Origin: Eretmocerus hayati
Lineage: Eukaryota; Arthropoda; Insecta; Hymenoptera; Aphelinidae
Direction of reading: 5' to 3'
Length of the DNA stretch: 64,000 bases
NCBI GenBank assembly: GCA_029851415.1
Contig: CM056743.1
Location: forward strand, 24,218,905 to 24,282,904
This document shows, in pieces, positions 1 through 11,619 of this stretch (positions are counted from its first letter, which is position 1; each line of letters opens with the position of its first letter). The notes beneath the pieces are model-generated. The model was not told where the DNA came from. It saw only the letters and a program-made list of their open reading frames with translations, and did no database searches. Both the position numbers and the translations under genes were made by a program.

Positions 1-612
1 CCAATCTGTGTGAAAGTACTCCCCAAAGTACCCCCAAGTACGTGTGAGAAGTTGCGGGGACGTGCCTCCAGCCAGGAGCGAGCTGTAGGTTCTATTTACC
101 GTGTCAAAGATAGGCATTATTTTGGCTATTCGAGCGTAGGCGACCGAGAGCATGATTCTACTTGTTCTGGCTTACAAATGAGATAATGGGCTAGAATGAG
201 GATCCAAACATACTTTTCCGACTCAAAATGACCATCTGAACACAATTCCGAGGTCAGTTTTGCTCTAAATAGTCGTCCCTCTGCCCCTCAAGAACTTAGA
301 TTCTGTCGACGGGTTCTGACACCGTTGAGGCACTGGACGACATTCTAGAGCTAAACTGACCTCGGAATTGTGTTCAGATGGTCATTTTGAGTCGGAAAAG
401 TATGTTTGGATCCTCATTCTAGCCCATTATCTCATTTGTAAGCCAGAACAAGTAGAATCATGCTCTCGGTCGCCTACGCTCGAATAGCCAAAATAATGCC
501 TATCTTTGACACGGTAAATAGAACCTACAGCTCGCTCCTGGCTGGAGGCACGTCCCCGCAACTTCTCACACGTACTTGGGGGTACTTTGGGGAGTACTTT
601 CACACAGATTGG
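1..612. repeat. Near-perfect inverted repeat, arms about 266 bp, spacer about 80 bp
   Basis: Bases 1-266 are the reverse complement of 347-612 with only scattered mismatches (one is in the innermost block, GCTCT versus AGAGC-type change near 261/352). The 80-bp spacer is 267-346. Such near-identity of the arms suggests recent formation or ongoing arm conversion. The RNA from either strand would fold into a hairpin of about 266 bp. Confidence 0.9.
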
Positions 613-1357
613 TGCACATCAGTCCAGATGGGAGCGTATGTTACCGTGGTCAAAGATGCCGTTTTTGCTAAAACCACGAAATGCGGCATTTTGTAACACT
701 CGGCAAAAAAAATCAAAAAAAATAACCTCCGCCAAATTTTTTTTACTGAAAGTAGATGTCTGAAAGAACATTTTCGCACAAGTTTGGTGGAAAAAAATTA
801 AGATATATTTTTGGAATCGAGTCCTGAATTTTCGACTTTTTCGTAAATAGCTCAACTTGTATCGGCTATAGCTCCTATGAAAAGTACGATAATCGACTTT
901 TGCAGGTGGTCAAATTGTAGATTTTTTCAAGACCTTTAAAATGACCACCTGCAGAAGTCGATTATCACATGTCTAGTAGGAGCTAGATCGCTTTGAAGCA
1001 GGCCCAAAAATCGCTAAAATTTGCTCTCGATAATTAGCTTGCAGAAGCCGTCAGGCTCACCAAGTGGCGTTGGACAATTTTTTTTTCAAAAGTACTAGTC
1101 TTGACGAGAAAAATGCGCCCAAGTACGTTGAAAAATATTGAATTGCGTTGGAACTGTGATTTTTTTAGAATAGGCTAAAAAAGGGCCTAAAATGGCCCTT
1201 TTATGGGCCCTGGGGCCCACAAGGGGGGCCGAAAAAATCTGAAAAAAATTTTTTCGTACTATTTTAACATAGTACTAATGGAAAAAAATTTTTGCGGATT
1301 TTTCCCAGACCCCCCTGGTGACGGTTTTGTCCAGCTTGCTCCAGAATGACTCATAAG
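1..1357. mobile_element. Foldback DNA element, family A copy 1 (left end outside window)
   Basis: The right end carries an inverted-terminal motif ending TGACTCATA at about 1357. The same sequence, on the opposite strand, makes up both ends of the copy at 40346-41820, so the two are one family. Shared blocks include a GGGCCC-rich stretch near 1200 and a run on both sides of TTTTTTTTT near 1080. The left part (1-612) is a near-perfect palindrome. There is no transposase-like ORF; the short ORFs here are shadows. The left terminus lies before base 1, so a target duplication cannot be checked. Confidence 0.75.
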
Positions 1358-1999
1358 TATATTCAACATCACCACCGTCGATATCCTTTCGACCCTTCCC
1401 CTTACCTCACACCTCTCCTCTTCCCAAGTCAGCAGCCATCCGCTGCGATATTATCACGCCCTTTATTATTGATTGAATTACATATCATTTCTTCAATATT
1501 GCACGTTATTGACTATTCAAATCTGTGACGGCCCTTCACGTCCAGATATCCAAATCATAGAATTCTCACGGTTAATGGCCATACAACGAAATAAATTCCG
1601 TTCATATTTACGCATCAATTTCAAAATAAGATTTCGACCGTGCCTACGACTATTTCGCGAACATCTTTTCAGCACGACCCGTCAAGCGACGGAAAGATCA
1701 AAGACAGTGAGGTATCCTGGTGCAGCAGAGTTTAACGACACTCCACGATATCATCCTCGTTTCACGATTCGTGATGAAATTAATCCTGCGCTATTTCATA
1801 CACAATTTGCATACTCTATTCTTCTGACAAGCGATATTTATTCCTAATCATTTTTACCATAACTGCCGCGTACGTCAACGTATTTATGGAATATTAATCA
1901 TTATTATATAAGTTAGTGTGTCATGCTCGATAAATAGATGAGATGAAGGCGACAATGACAACACCAGGAGAAAAGGAATACATAGTACAGGATATCTAA
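1358..1999. other. AT-rich stretch, nothing recognised
   Basis: No coding exon, repeat structure or RNA gene was recognised. ORFs of 60-124 codons occur in overlapping frames but show no recognisable domain. Confidence 0.4.
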
Positions 2000-2395
2000 G
2001 GAGCAGAGGAAAGATGGATAGAAAGTAGGAAGCTGGAAGCAATAGAGAGAATGATGACCAACGGCTTTGAAGTTAAGAGAGTAGGCGAGCTAGTATACGC
2101 AGAGAGGGATAAACAGCTATACAGAATGGCATGGAACGAGGAGGAAAGAAGATATATTGGCACACCCATAGGAGTGGCCAGGATGATGTAAGCTGTGGAA
2201 GTTACACGACAGGAAAGAAGGAGAGGACACAGAGGAAAAAAGGTGCAGAATCAGAGGAGAAAAGGCGAGGAGTCAATGAAAAGGAAGAAGCAGCTAAGCA
2301 AGAAGCGAATTCAAGTTCTAGTTTATTCACCAGTACAAAGCACAAAGAAAGTGCAAAAGAACAATCAAAGAAAGAATTTTATTTTATTCTTATGA
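2000..2395 (+). pseudogene. Basic-rich ORF remnant with in-frame TAA, unknown
   Basis: One frame stays open from just after a TAA at 1997 to a TGA at about 2395, apart from a single TAA at 2189-2191. The first part (about 63 codons) has a mixed charged composition with a Trp-Asn-Glu-Glu-Glu segment. The part after the stop is almost all Lys, Arg, Gln and Glu. There is no ATG before 2060 that would give a full-length product, so this looks like a 3' exon or the tail of a transposon-borne gene. A polyadenylation signal follows 80 bases downstream. I do not recognise the family; a real gene with a nonsense mutation and a spliced terminal exon ending at 2191 are both possible. Confidence 0.3.
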
Positions 2396-2478
2396 AGAGA
2401 TTATGTACTGTTTTTCATTTTTAATAGAAATACGTCACTACTTGTATAAGAGATCATGTAATTATAACCGTAAGGTTC

Positions 2479-2484
2479 AATAAA
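2479..2484 (+). promoter_or_regulatory. AATAAA polyadenylation signal
   Basis: AATAAA followed eight bases later by a second AATAAAA-like run, 84 bases after the end of the basic ORF. This is consistent with the 3' end of a transcript on the plus strand, but such motifs are common in AT-rich DNA. Confidence 0.3.
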
Positions 2485-4166
2485 CTAATAAAATAATTTA
2501 GTGTGTACGCATGCTCAGTAATTGCAAATTGAATGCATGGTGCCTAATTACGTGCCATGAATGGATTATGCAATGCGATCTTTAGTCAATAGTTCAGCAA
2601 ATCCGTGGTTAGATTGGAAGGTCTCAGAGAATCTGTACAATTTGGAATGATTTCACCAATAGATATGGCCCAAATCGATAATTGCCCACTGTCAATATTT
2701 CAGGAGTACTCAATTATAGCAACAGTTGATAGCATTGTGATACTACAGTATTGATATTGTGGAAAGCGGAGAATTCTTGGAAGACCCTGATAACGGAAAT
2801 CTCAATATTCAATATAATTTAGCCTAGAACGTTGTTTCTACCTATGACGTGATATTTGCGAGTAACAGTGGTTTTTGACAACATAATTCAACGAATGATT
2901 CCATTCATTTGTCACTATTTTCAGGTTCGAAGACCTTCTTCTGCGAGTGATTCGTTTCAATACCAGCATTTTTCTAGTGAGAAAAATTTCTACCCGACAA
3001 TTACAGAATCCCCACTATCCCCCCAGCAGAACGTATTTCAAGCCAACTTCGACACAATACTCCACAGGATAAGCTGATAGTCAAATCCCAAAAGTAAAAG
3101 AAGCGTCCCACAAAAGTCAGAAGTGGTATAGAATGACACTCGGTAAGAATCTTCAGATCAGTAGCTCACACGAAAAATTTATGACTAGCACTCACTTTGA
3201 ATAAATACTCATTCACGTACACGCAACAAAGATGAGATTCTGACTAGCAAATTTTCTTCCAACACCTGTACCTTTCTTTCCTGAATCACGTGCAGATGGG
3301 AGTATTCCTGAGTAATATTGCGAAGAGTTGATGTGAGCAATTTCATTTGAAAATACCACGCGTCTTTCACGGTACTGAACGATACCACATAAATAAGCTC
3401 TCTGTATGCAAGATAAGAAAGACGTACGTGTTGTATAATACATATTTTTAGCTCGTTCGTGTTTTCTACTTCTGTCTAGATTTTGATGACATATTGCACT
3501 GAAACTAGATCAACAACTCGATTTTTATTATTCTAAGCGAATGAGAATTTCGTTGACTGTATACAGATAGAACTAGAAACAAGTGTACGTGAGGAATTAT
3601 TCGATTCTTTCTTTCCAATGGAGTAGACGTTGAAAGAATAGAGCAAAGATGCTCTGGCACAATACGTTAGGTTGGGCCTAGGATAATGGACGGGGAGAAA
3701 TACAACGAATTGATCGCAGAGCACAGATTTTGAACGAATTTTTTTCTCGGCATCGTCTAGTTTCAGGAAATCAATTGTATCTTGAGATATTCCAGCTCAC
3801 AATTTTTTTGTAAACTGTTCTGAAAGTCTCGATGGAATCATGGAATCTTCTAAGCGGGGATAATCGGGCGATCTGCGCCGAGCGTAATGAGATCGCTACT
3901 ACTTTCTTGTGAATTCATGATTTTCACTAGCAATTTGACTGGGCGCGGAAGCGTGATAGTACAAATACATTATTCGAATCTTCAATAATAACACTATTAA
4001 CACAACCTTGCAATTAGGTTGGGGAATACAACTGCACCTTTCTTGAGGTATCCGTCTTGGAATAGAGGATCATGGGGTACAGATCGTCTAAGCTATTATC
4101 ACTATATATGAGCTGGAAGAGACTACTTGCATCTCAATAAACCTTGAAATCGAACTTATATCGCTG
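2485..4166. other. AT-rich stretch, nothing recognised
   Basis: No convincing exon or element was found on either strand. Short ORFs of 63-76 codons occur without domain content. Confidence 0.4.
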
Positions 4167-4719
4167 CCCATGTAGAACATAAGATTCCATAAACATATAT
4201 GATCATGGAATCCATGGATTCCATGGTCTTATATGATCATGAATAAAATCGGTTTCAAAATTTGTCATTTTCATTCCGGAAAGGTGTGATTTACTAATAT
4301 AGAACATACTAATATAGAACATTTACTAATTAAATTTACTAATTTACTTATTAAACATTTACTAATATAGAACACTTTATGGTGATGATCAAATATTACT
4401 CAGAAAATTTTTTCCCGAAGTCATTCTCAGGTTTTGAACATTTGAAGTACTGAATAGAAAAAGTCCACATTAAGTATCATTTTTCGTCGAAAATGTCACT
4501 TTTTGGGAACTTGAGACCGACTCCTAGAAAGATTTTTTTCAGTAGTATATGATCAGTATCGTGACGTATTGATGTTAGAATAGGTCCGAATCAATATAGC
4601 ACAACTTTCTGGGATAAAAATAAAATGTTTAAAGCGGTTTTACGTATGATCATATATGACCATGGAATCCTCGGATTCCATGATCATATATGTTCATGGA
4701 ATCGTATGTTTTACATGGG
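4167..4719. mobile_element. MITE-like element with about 90-bp TIRs
   Basis: The left end CCCATGTAGAACATA and its matching right end TATGTTTTACATGGG are inverted copies. Pairing continues inward for about 90 bp through a palindromic GGAATCCATGGATTCC-type block. The element is 553 bp with no ORF. No target duplication is evident, so the exact boundaries may be off by a few bases. Confidence 0.7.
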
Positions 4720-5072
4720 AACCCATAGGCGTCGGGTGAGTCCTGCGGGACCCTTCTCTCTTAACTTCTCCGAGTGAGATTTTCCACTCGGATTCCGAGT
4801 GAAAGTCCATTTCACTCGGTAAAGAGTCAGATATCAAAAAAATCAAAAATTTCACTCCGAAGTTCGAGTGAAATTTCACTCGGATGCAAGAGTGAGACGC
4901 TCAAATCAAATTTTAGGTTATGTTTTACCGCACGTTTGTTACTGATGGATCAATGCGTAGCTCACAAAGAGGAAAATAGTAGATTTTCTCCAATATTCCT
5001 TGAAAAACTGAGCTAAGAAATGTCAATATCCTCTTCCATAAGTTTATATAAATGCATGTACAGACCAATATC

Positions 5073-6019
5073 ATATCGACGCCTCTTACGAAGATAAACA
5101 CCTCTTTTCTTGTGACTGACGAAGATTAACGTTTATTTGTTGTGAACACGAAGATTAACGGATTCTCCTTAGGTCCGCGAAAACTAACACTTACTCCTTA
5201 GGGACACGAAGATTAACGCATTCTCGTTAAGTCCACGAAGACTAACACTTACTCCTTAGGGGCACGAAGACTAACACTTACTGCTCAACGGCCCATGAAA
5301 CTAGCACTTCCTCTTGAACGGTATGAAGACTATAACACACTTGCACACGTTCTTGTTCAAAGGGACGGAGACCATGTATTTCGTCTTAGGGCCACGAAAA
5401 AAAACACATTCTCTTTAGCGGCACAAAAATTAATGCATCGGTAGACTTCATTCATGGAGGGACGGAGACAATAAGTATTTCGTCTTAAGCCCACGAAAAG
5501 TAACACATTTTCCTCTACGCCACGAAGACTAACACATTCTTCTCGATGGAATGAAAAACAACACATTCTCTTTGACGTGACGATGAACGGTAAGTGATTG
5601 TGTTAGCCTTCGTTCCGCTAAGAAGAATGTGTTACTTTTCGTGGGCTTAAGACGAAGTACTTATAATCTCCGTCCCTTCAAGAATGGAGTCTACGAATGT
5701 ACTAATTTTCGTGCCGCTAAGGAGAATGTGTTACTTTTCGTGGCCTTAAGACGGAATACTTATAGTCTTCGCCCCTTCGAGAAAAAAATGCCCGAATGTG
5801 TTAATCTTCGTGCAGTTTGAGGAGTAAGTGTTACTCTTCGTGGCCTTAAGCAGTAAGAGATGATTTTCGTGGCGCTGAGGCGTAAGTGTTGATCTTCGTG
5901 GCGTAAACAGTAAGTGTTAATCTTCGTGGCCATAACAAAGCAAATGCTAATCTTCGGCCACCGTGTTTTTCTTCGTGGGCGTTAGCGGATGTGTTCATCA
6001 TCGTAAGAGGCGTCGATAT
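5073..6019. mobile_element. Foldback built of about 28-bp CACGAAGATTAACAC repeats
   Basis: The ends share ATATCGACGCCTCTTACGA in inverted orientation. Inside, the left half consists of roughly 15 direct variants of CACGAAGATTAACACTTACT, and the right half carries the same unit on the opposite strand, so the two halves pair. Longer tandem units of about 105 bp are visible at 5620-5830. A direct repeat ATCAT abuts both ends and may be a 5-bp target duplication, but the flank is repetitive. ORFs of 63-69 codons in both halves are artefacts of the repeat. Confidence 0.75.
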
Positions 6020-6216
6020 CATATTACGTATAAATTAATCAACCCTATTAATATAGAAGCAATGCCCTGTTACCGGGGAAATGTAGGTTTCACTCTTGTT
6101 ATTTCTTCACCCGAAACAATAGCTAGTTTTCATATTTCTATTTCCACTTACGACTTGTATAAAGTTACACGGTGCATCATTTACATAACAGGGTGCTATG
6201 GACCTCAGATGTCAAC

Positions 6217-6290
6217 AGCAGCAGTAGCCCAGTGGAGAAGTAGTCCGATTTACAACCATGACATCCGAGTTCAAATCCCCGCATTTCCCA
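6217..6290 (+). repeat. tRNA-like relic or tRNA-derived SINE head
   Basis: An A-box match TAGCCCAGTGG (6225-6235) and a B-box match GAGTTCAAATCC (6267-6278) lie about 32 bases apart, as in a tRNA gene with a shortened body. The T-stem has mismatches and the acceptor stem does not close, so a functional tRNA is unlikely. A T-rich tract follows at about 6340. This could be a SINE head whose body is not recognised. Confidence 0.4.
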
Positions 6291-6596
6291 AATTACCAAA
6301 ATGATGAAGTGACCTTGCCGGTACAGGCGGAAACAATTTTTTTCTTTTTTTCCAACCTTCGGAAGATTAATAATAATTTATTAATTTTATAGCTCGCAAC
6401 GTATTGATTAAACGAAAATATTCAGTTTCAGCTAAATAACATTTGGATTCACTCATCACGGATTCCCCGAGTGAAAAATCTCACTCTTTTTTCTGAGTGA
6501 AACTCACTCGGTACCGAGTTGCCACGATTTCACTCCGAACTCCGAGTCAGAACTCACTCTTTCCGAGTGAGATTTCACTCGGAAAAGTTAAGAGAG

Positions 6597-7211
6597 TTAA
6601 TAATATGTTGAATCTTGTGCATCCATGTGAAAACTGCATGCCCCTCAAGGTTCCATAATCTTGCTTCATGCCCTACCTGACTGTTTCGTATGGTAATTGA
6701 GATCTCCTAATAGTCTCCGAGTTTCCAGACTATTTTTCAACTATCATCCGACCAAATTTCCAAGTCGTTAGGAATGACTCGTGACTATAGGAACACTATT
6801 TCACGTTTCCTAAGATTTTGATCAGGTTAAAAGTGTACAAGTGTTTTTTATTGGTGTAAATGCCACTCTTTTGACCAAGAATGCATCCCTAGAATATTCA
6901 TACATAACCAAAATTGTGAAAAATCTTATTATGACGCTCTGGACGACCCGATTAATGAGTGACGTTTTTGAATGCTTCATGGAATTCTACGTGCATTGAG
7001 CCTAATCGGTGACTCCAAGAGAGTGAATCAAGCCAGAGTACGAAATATCCATCAGTTTTGAGATGGTCTCGCTTCCCATGGGTTAATTCATTTAGATACC
7101 CTTGTTCTCGAAATATCATATCATCTGACTTCGCCTACGCAGTGATATCATTTTCCATGGATTGAAGGATGGAAGTGTGATATACTAATTTTTTCATGAA
7201 CAAATATCAAC
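6597..7211. other. AT-rich stretch, nothing recognised
   Basis: No supported gene or repeat structure. Confidence 0.4.
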
Positions 7212-7881
7212 TTAAGGGAAGGGTCCACACATTTTCGGAAATTTCCACATTATTAGGGATTCTAGGGTTCATATTACATATTTCATGGAAGTACCCATAA
7301 ATATATCTTATATTGGTGCTAAATTAGCCATTCTGATAGCTCAGATACTCAAAATATCAAACCTAACCTCAAAAAAGCACTAATCACCAAGATTGAGGTT
7401 AGCGCATACTCTATCGATGGACAGATCTGCGCTTGGGGATATGTATTCGAAGGGTCAAAAAGCAACTTTTTGTATTGAGATAATGGTGGAATTCTTCTTT
7501 GAAGGTGATTTGTCAAATTATTCCGATCAATTTATTGTCAAATTGTCAATAAATTGTTCAATTCATTGATGAATGTCATCCCAAAATTTATATAAGAATG
7601 AATTCCATCATTATCTCAATACCAAAAGTTGCCTTTTGACCCTTCGAATACATACCTCCAAGCACAGATATTTCCATCGATAAAGTATGCACCAACCTCA
7701 ATTTTGATAATTAGTTCTTTTTTGAGGTTAGGTTTGATATTTTGAGTATCTGAGCTATCGGAACGGTTAATCTAGCACCAATATAAGATATATTTATGGG
7801 TACTTCCATAAAATGTGTAATGTGAACCCTAGAATCACTAATAATGTGGAAACTCCGAAAGTGTGTGTACCCTTCCCTTAA
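7212..7881. mobile_element. TTAA-flanked foldback MITE, family B copy 1
   Basis: The element reads TTAAGGGAAGGGT at the left and ACCCTTCCCTTAA at the right. The arms pair over about 300 bp with moderate divergence, leaving a short AT-rich loop near 7520-7570. TTAA on both sides is the target duplication of piggyBac-type and some other DNA transposons. A diverged, end-less relative is at 50090-50575. There is no transposase ORF. Confidence 0.75.
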
Positions 7882-10283
7882 ACCCTTCTAACTCTCAAGT
7901 TGCAACTGTTAAACATCTCCTACCTAACCTGATAGAAACCCAAATAATCCCACAATTGCTGTTTAGGAATCCAAACGACCCAAGAATCACAAAACGAACA
8001 AAAAACACAATTAACGCACAAAACCACCGACACTCCCATTAAAAGTGGAAACTCGTTACCAAGAATAATACGGCTTTAGAAAATGTACAATATCGACCAC
8101 GACACACTAAAAAAACTAATACCTCCTTCTGCTCTAACACTCATTTCTTTTCCTCTCACCTACTCCATCTTTGGAAGCAAAAAAAGGTCGTACAAAAGGT
8201 ATCAAGCCTACATTCAAGCTTAAGCCCTCATTATCTCGGCCTTTTATCCTCTCTCAGCGGTACACTCAAAAGCCTCGAGATTCTGCAAATCCCCATGGCA
8301 AATGTAACACGACGATCTGATGCTCACTTCGTGAAATCCGCTACTATGAGAGCCACTTGAAAGAGAAACGAAAGAAGGGCTTAAAAGAGTGAGTAAGTAT
8401 CTGTGTGGATATATCTAGAGAGTTGGATGTGAGTGAGAGAAAAAGGGATTTTTCACAGAACGTTAAAATTTTTTTGCCCAACTCACCCGCATCTGACAAT
8501 TTTGCAGCGGAGATTTTTCGACGCCACAGAGTGTGACAGCTGTGCAGACGTGACGCGTTAAAAATTAGAATACCACACGTGGTATCTCTGTATACTTCGT
8601 ATCACCCGTGTGTGAAAGTCCTAGTGCGTTTTTTAACCCTGAGTTTGAAGTTCAACTGAGGCTATGGTAATCAGTGGTGAGAAAAAAATGAGATTGCCTA
8701 GAGCTATCTGAATATGACGCGACAAACGGAATCTCGAGTGAGAGGGACTCATTCTTTTGGAAATTTGAATATTCATGAATTATCTTTCGCTTTTCCTCTC
8801 ATACACTACCCGATTTGAGCAAAATATGGGAATAAGTAAAAGTGGAAATATCTGAATGTTTGATGAAACCTCACCCTTGGATCTTACTTATTTCTCTTCA
8901 TCCTGTGTTTTATACTTTTGTCCTGACACAAAATGGACTTCTATCGATTTTTGATGAGAGAATATCATCCTGTTCACTGGGCAAACAATCGAACAGATTC
9001 AAACATATCCATATCATATGAATAATCCAGTTGTTCGAAATTCACGAATATTGATGGAATTATTGAATTAGTGAATGAACTGAGTTTCAATTTTTATTTG
9101 GGATTTCCATAGTATCTCATGTACCAATTTTAAGTTTGATGCAGCAATAACCGCAGTAAAATTAATGCACTTGGCACCACTACGCCCTACCGTGAACGGA
9201 CATTAGTGTGGGTCGAGAATTTGATTTGTACCAGACTGCCCGTTGCGGATGTGAGCCGACCGCATCATCAGTCTCGCAATTTCAACTCTACGTCAATGTT
9301 AATGTGATTCTGATGCATCAACCGATTAGGAAATGAATGAACGTCCTCTAAGTCACGGGGGTCTTTTCTTTGGTAAATAATGTATGCGAAATTTGATCAT
9401 CTGAACTATTTCTTGAAGTGGAAAAGATCTTCCATCATCATACTGTTTCTAACTTGCATGGATTTTGATCAGTGATAACGAAACGATGATGTTGTTCCAA
9501 AGGCTACAATTCGTAGCGATCGATATGGACTGCTTCACCCGCCTGATATCTTCGGTGGTTCTTAGTAATGTCTCCTCTTCAAGTTTAGTAAGGTCAAGTT
9601 CACCCATAAGTTGCGTTAATAACAAAATTCATGTGAATTTCATGAAAGTTTGCTTGAGGATCGTCGAGTCTACTGAAATACTGGATTATTGAATGAATTG
9701 ATGTGTAATTCATGAAACTCAGTCAGTCGGAGGACTCGATGTTTGAAATTCTTCTCGCTGTGAAGATTTGGATGAGAACTTTTCAATCATCATACTGTCG
9801 GTGCAGGTTAGCAGAGTCAACAACAATCATTATTTCAAAGGGCGCTCGAATGTGAGATACCCTCAGATGAGGTGTAGAGCCTAATTACAAACCCCTATCC
9901 TCAGGATTGTACTCCAAAATGATACAGGATAGTAAAAATACTTGGGAATATCCATCAATATGTAAGAATGTAATATTCAATTGAGAGATTCCGAACTGGA
10001 CAAGAGATGTCTATTCGCTGTCGGCTGCTTTCCGTGTAGCCTCCGTGGATTCAGCATTAATGGAATAAAAGTAAATATCTATCCACGATGGTTATACAAT
10101 ATCACACTTCTCACCCTCTGCTTACGCAGATGAACGCAACATTCATACCCGTTGTGAGAGAGCCTGCATACCACGCTGGCAGAAGCCTCGACACCGGGCT
10201 GTCAAATCCTGAGAATGGGCGACTCACATGCCCGTATCCTGGGCTCGTACGGGGTGGCTCCTCGATAGAAAGATAGATAATTA
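7882..10283. other. AT-rich stretch, nothing recognised
   Basis: 2.4 kb without a supported exon. Short ORFs (for example 9465-9692, 10088-10276) have no recognisable domain. The last 13 bases before the LINE are its target duplication. Confidence 0.4.
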
Positions 10284-10296
10284 TATTGGAGTCGTG
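10284..10296. repeat. 13-bp target-site duplication of the LINE (5' copy)
   Basis: TATTGGAGTCGTG here recurs exactly at 20544-20556, immediately after the A-rich run that follows the FB-like element. The placement fits a target duplication flanking a 5'-truncated LINE whose A-tail was later split by the FB-like insertion. Confidence 0.65.
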
Positions 10297-11117
10297 CGCT
10301 GAAGGCGGACAGGGTTCGTGGAGCCCTCCAGCGGCTGATGCCAAGTATTGGTGGCCCCAAGCCAAACGAGAGAGCCTCACTCAGCACCGTGAGCTATTCC
10401 ATAATGCTGTACGGTGCACCAATTTGGGGGCAGGTAGCTAGAGGGTCCGTGATCGATGCAAAGCTAGGTCCAGTCCAGCGGCGTTTCACGCTACGGACGA
10501 TCAGCGCTTATTGCACGGTGTCCAACCACGCAGCCTGTGTGCTTGCGGGTACAACACCTATTCGCCTGCTTGTAGCCGAGAGAGTGCGTGTATGGAAACG
10601 CCAAGAAACCCTCAAGAGCGATGGAGTCGTGCTCAACCCCACTCGCAAGGCCCTCATACGAGACGTCGAGAGGGGGGAGACCGTCGAAGAGTGGCAAAAA
10701 GAGTGGGAGAGCTCAACGAAAGGGAAGTGGACGCGGAGGCTGATCCCCAACATAGCCAGGAGGATCGATCGAGCTCACGGAGAGCTGGATTACTGGCTGA
10801 CGCAAGCGTTTAGTGGGCATGGCTGCTTCGGAGAGTACCTGGAGCGGTTCCAGAAGAGGGAGACCCCGGTCTGTCAGATGTGTGCGGCAGACTGGGACGA
10901 TGTGGAGCATGCACTCTTCCATTGCATGAACACAGCTACGGAGAGAACGGAGCTCGTGAACTGGCTTGGGAATCAGATCACCCCTGAGACCCTTGTCCTG
11001 TTTATGCTCCGTAGCAAAGAAATCTGGGACAAGATCGTCACCTACATCAAGACGGCGATCACCCGAAAAGAAGAGCGAGAACGGGCATTGCAGCGTCAAG
11101 CAAGGGGCGCTGCATAG
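10296..11117 (+). pseudogene. R1-like LINE reverse transcriptase, C-terminal fragment
   Basis: An open frame of 273 codons ends at TAG 11115. It matches the C-terminal, post-catalytic part of R1-clade non-LTR retrotransposon ORF2 as I know the family. Landmarks are an Ala-Leu-Lys-Ala-Asp-Arg-Val start, Met-Pro-Ser-Ile-Gly-Gly-Pro, Leu-Tyr-Gly-Ala-Pro-Ile-Trp, a Ser-Gly-His-Gly-Cys-Phe motif, and a Cys-x2-Cys ... His-x4-His/Cys zinc-binding region (CQMC, EHALFHC). The catalytic palm and the endonuclease are missing, so this is a 5'-truncated, dead copy, but without internal stops, which suggests a fairly recent insertion. A diverged copy of the same family lies on the minus strand at 61.7-63.4 kb. 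Confidence 0.88.
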
Positions 11118-11465
11118 CGAACAACGACGACTTGAAGAGTGATCATTGACGACGAAGAGAGAAGACAGAAGAGCGGACACACCGAAGAGGGACGCCTCAT
11201 GGTGCGCGATACGCCTCCCACTTTGAATTAATGCTAACGTTGTTCCGGGGTTGGTTGGTTAGATAGCGGTCAGCTGCCCTCGGTTCTGCAATGATGGCTT
11301 GCCAACATTGCAGGGCTGAGAGCAGAAGGTTTTAGCCCCCAGCGCACACGGGCGCAGGAATCATGATCATCCGGTTTACCGGGTGGGCAAAATGAAAGCG
11401 CTCATGGTCTGCCGCTGGAAGATCCATTGGGTATATCCTGTCATCAGATATTTCCTTATATTCCT
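11118..11465 (+). other. LINE 3' untranslated region and A-rich tail
   Basis: A GC-richer sequence continues after the stop codon and ends in CTCTAAAAAAA. It keeps the base composition of the LINE ORF and runs straight into the FB-like element, so I assign it to the LINE. The remaining tail and the 3' target duplication are displaced to 20530-20556. Confidence 0.6.
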
Positions 11466-11474
11466 CTAAAAAAA
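11466..11474. repeat. 9-bp target-site duplication of the FB-like element (left)
   Basis: CTAAAAAAA directly before the terminal inverted repeat; the same nine bases directly follow the right terminus at 20530-20538. Because the site is an A-run the exact length is slightly uncertain. Confidence 0.65.
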
Positions 11475-11619
11475 GGAAGTGGTTATTCGCACACCTCCCG
11501 TGTAGAGTCCGTGTAAAAAACCTCGGGAGTACGTGTAAAACGGACATTTTCCGTGCGCGTCCGTGTGGCTCTTTGACAAGAAGGAGAAGAGCTTGCAAGC
11601 TCAACGTCCGTTTCTGTCC

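Larger units (their letters stand above)
4756..6596. mobile_element. GAGTGA-rich TIR element hosting a second foldback
   Basis: The outer arms (about 4756-4890 and 6460-6596) begin CTCTCTTAACTT on opposite strands. They are filled with short palindromic permutations of CACTCGGA/TCCGAGTG. The interior contains the separate CACGAAGAT foldback at 5073-6019 and a tRNA-like relic near 6217-6290. No coding capacity was seen. Confidence 0.6.

Noticed and set aside
5357..5820. Related 63-69 codon ORFs on opposite strands
   Set aside because: By-product of the inverted CACGAAGAT repeat; the protein similarity reflects the DNA inversion.
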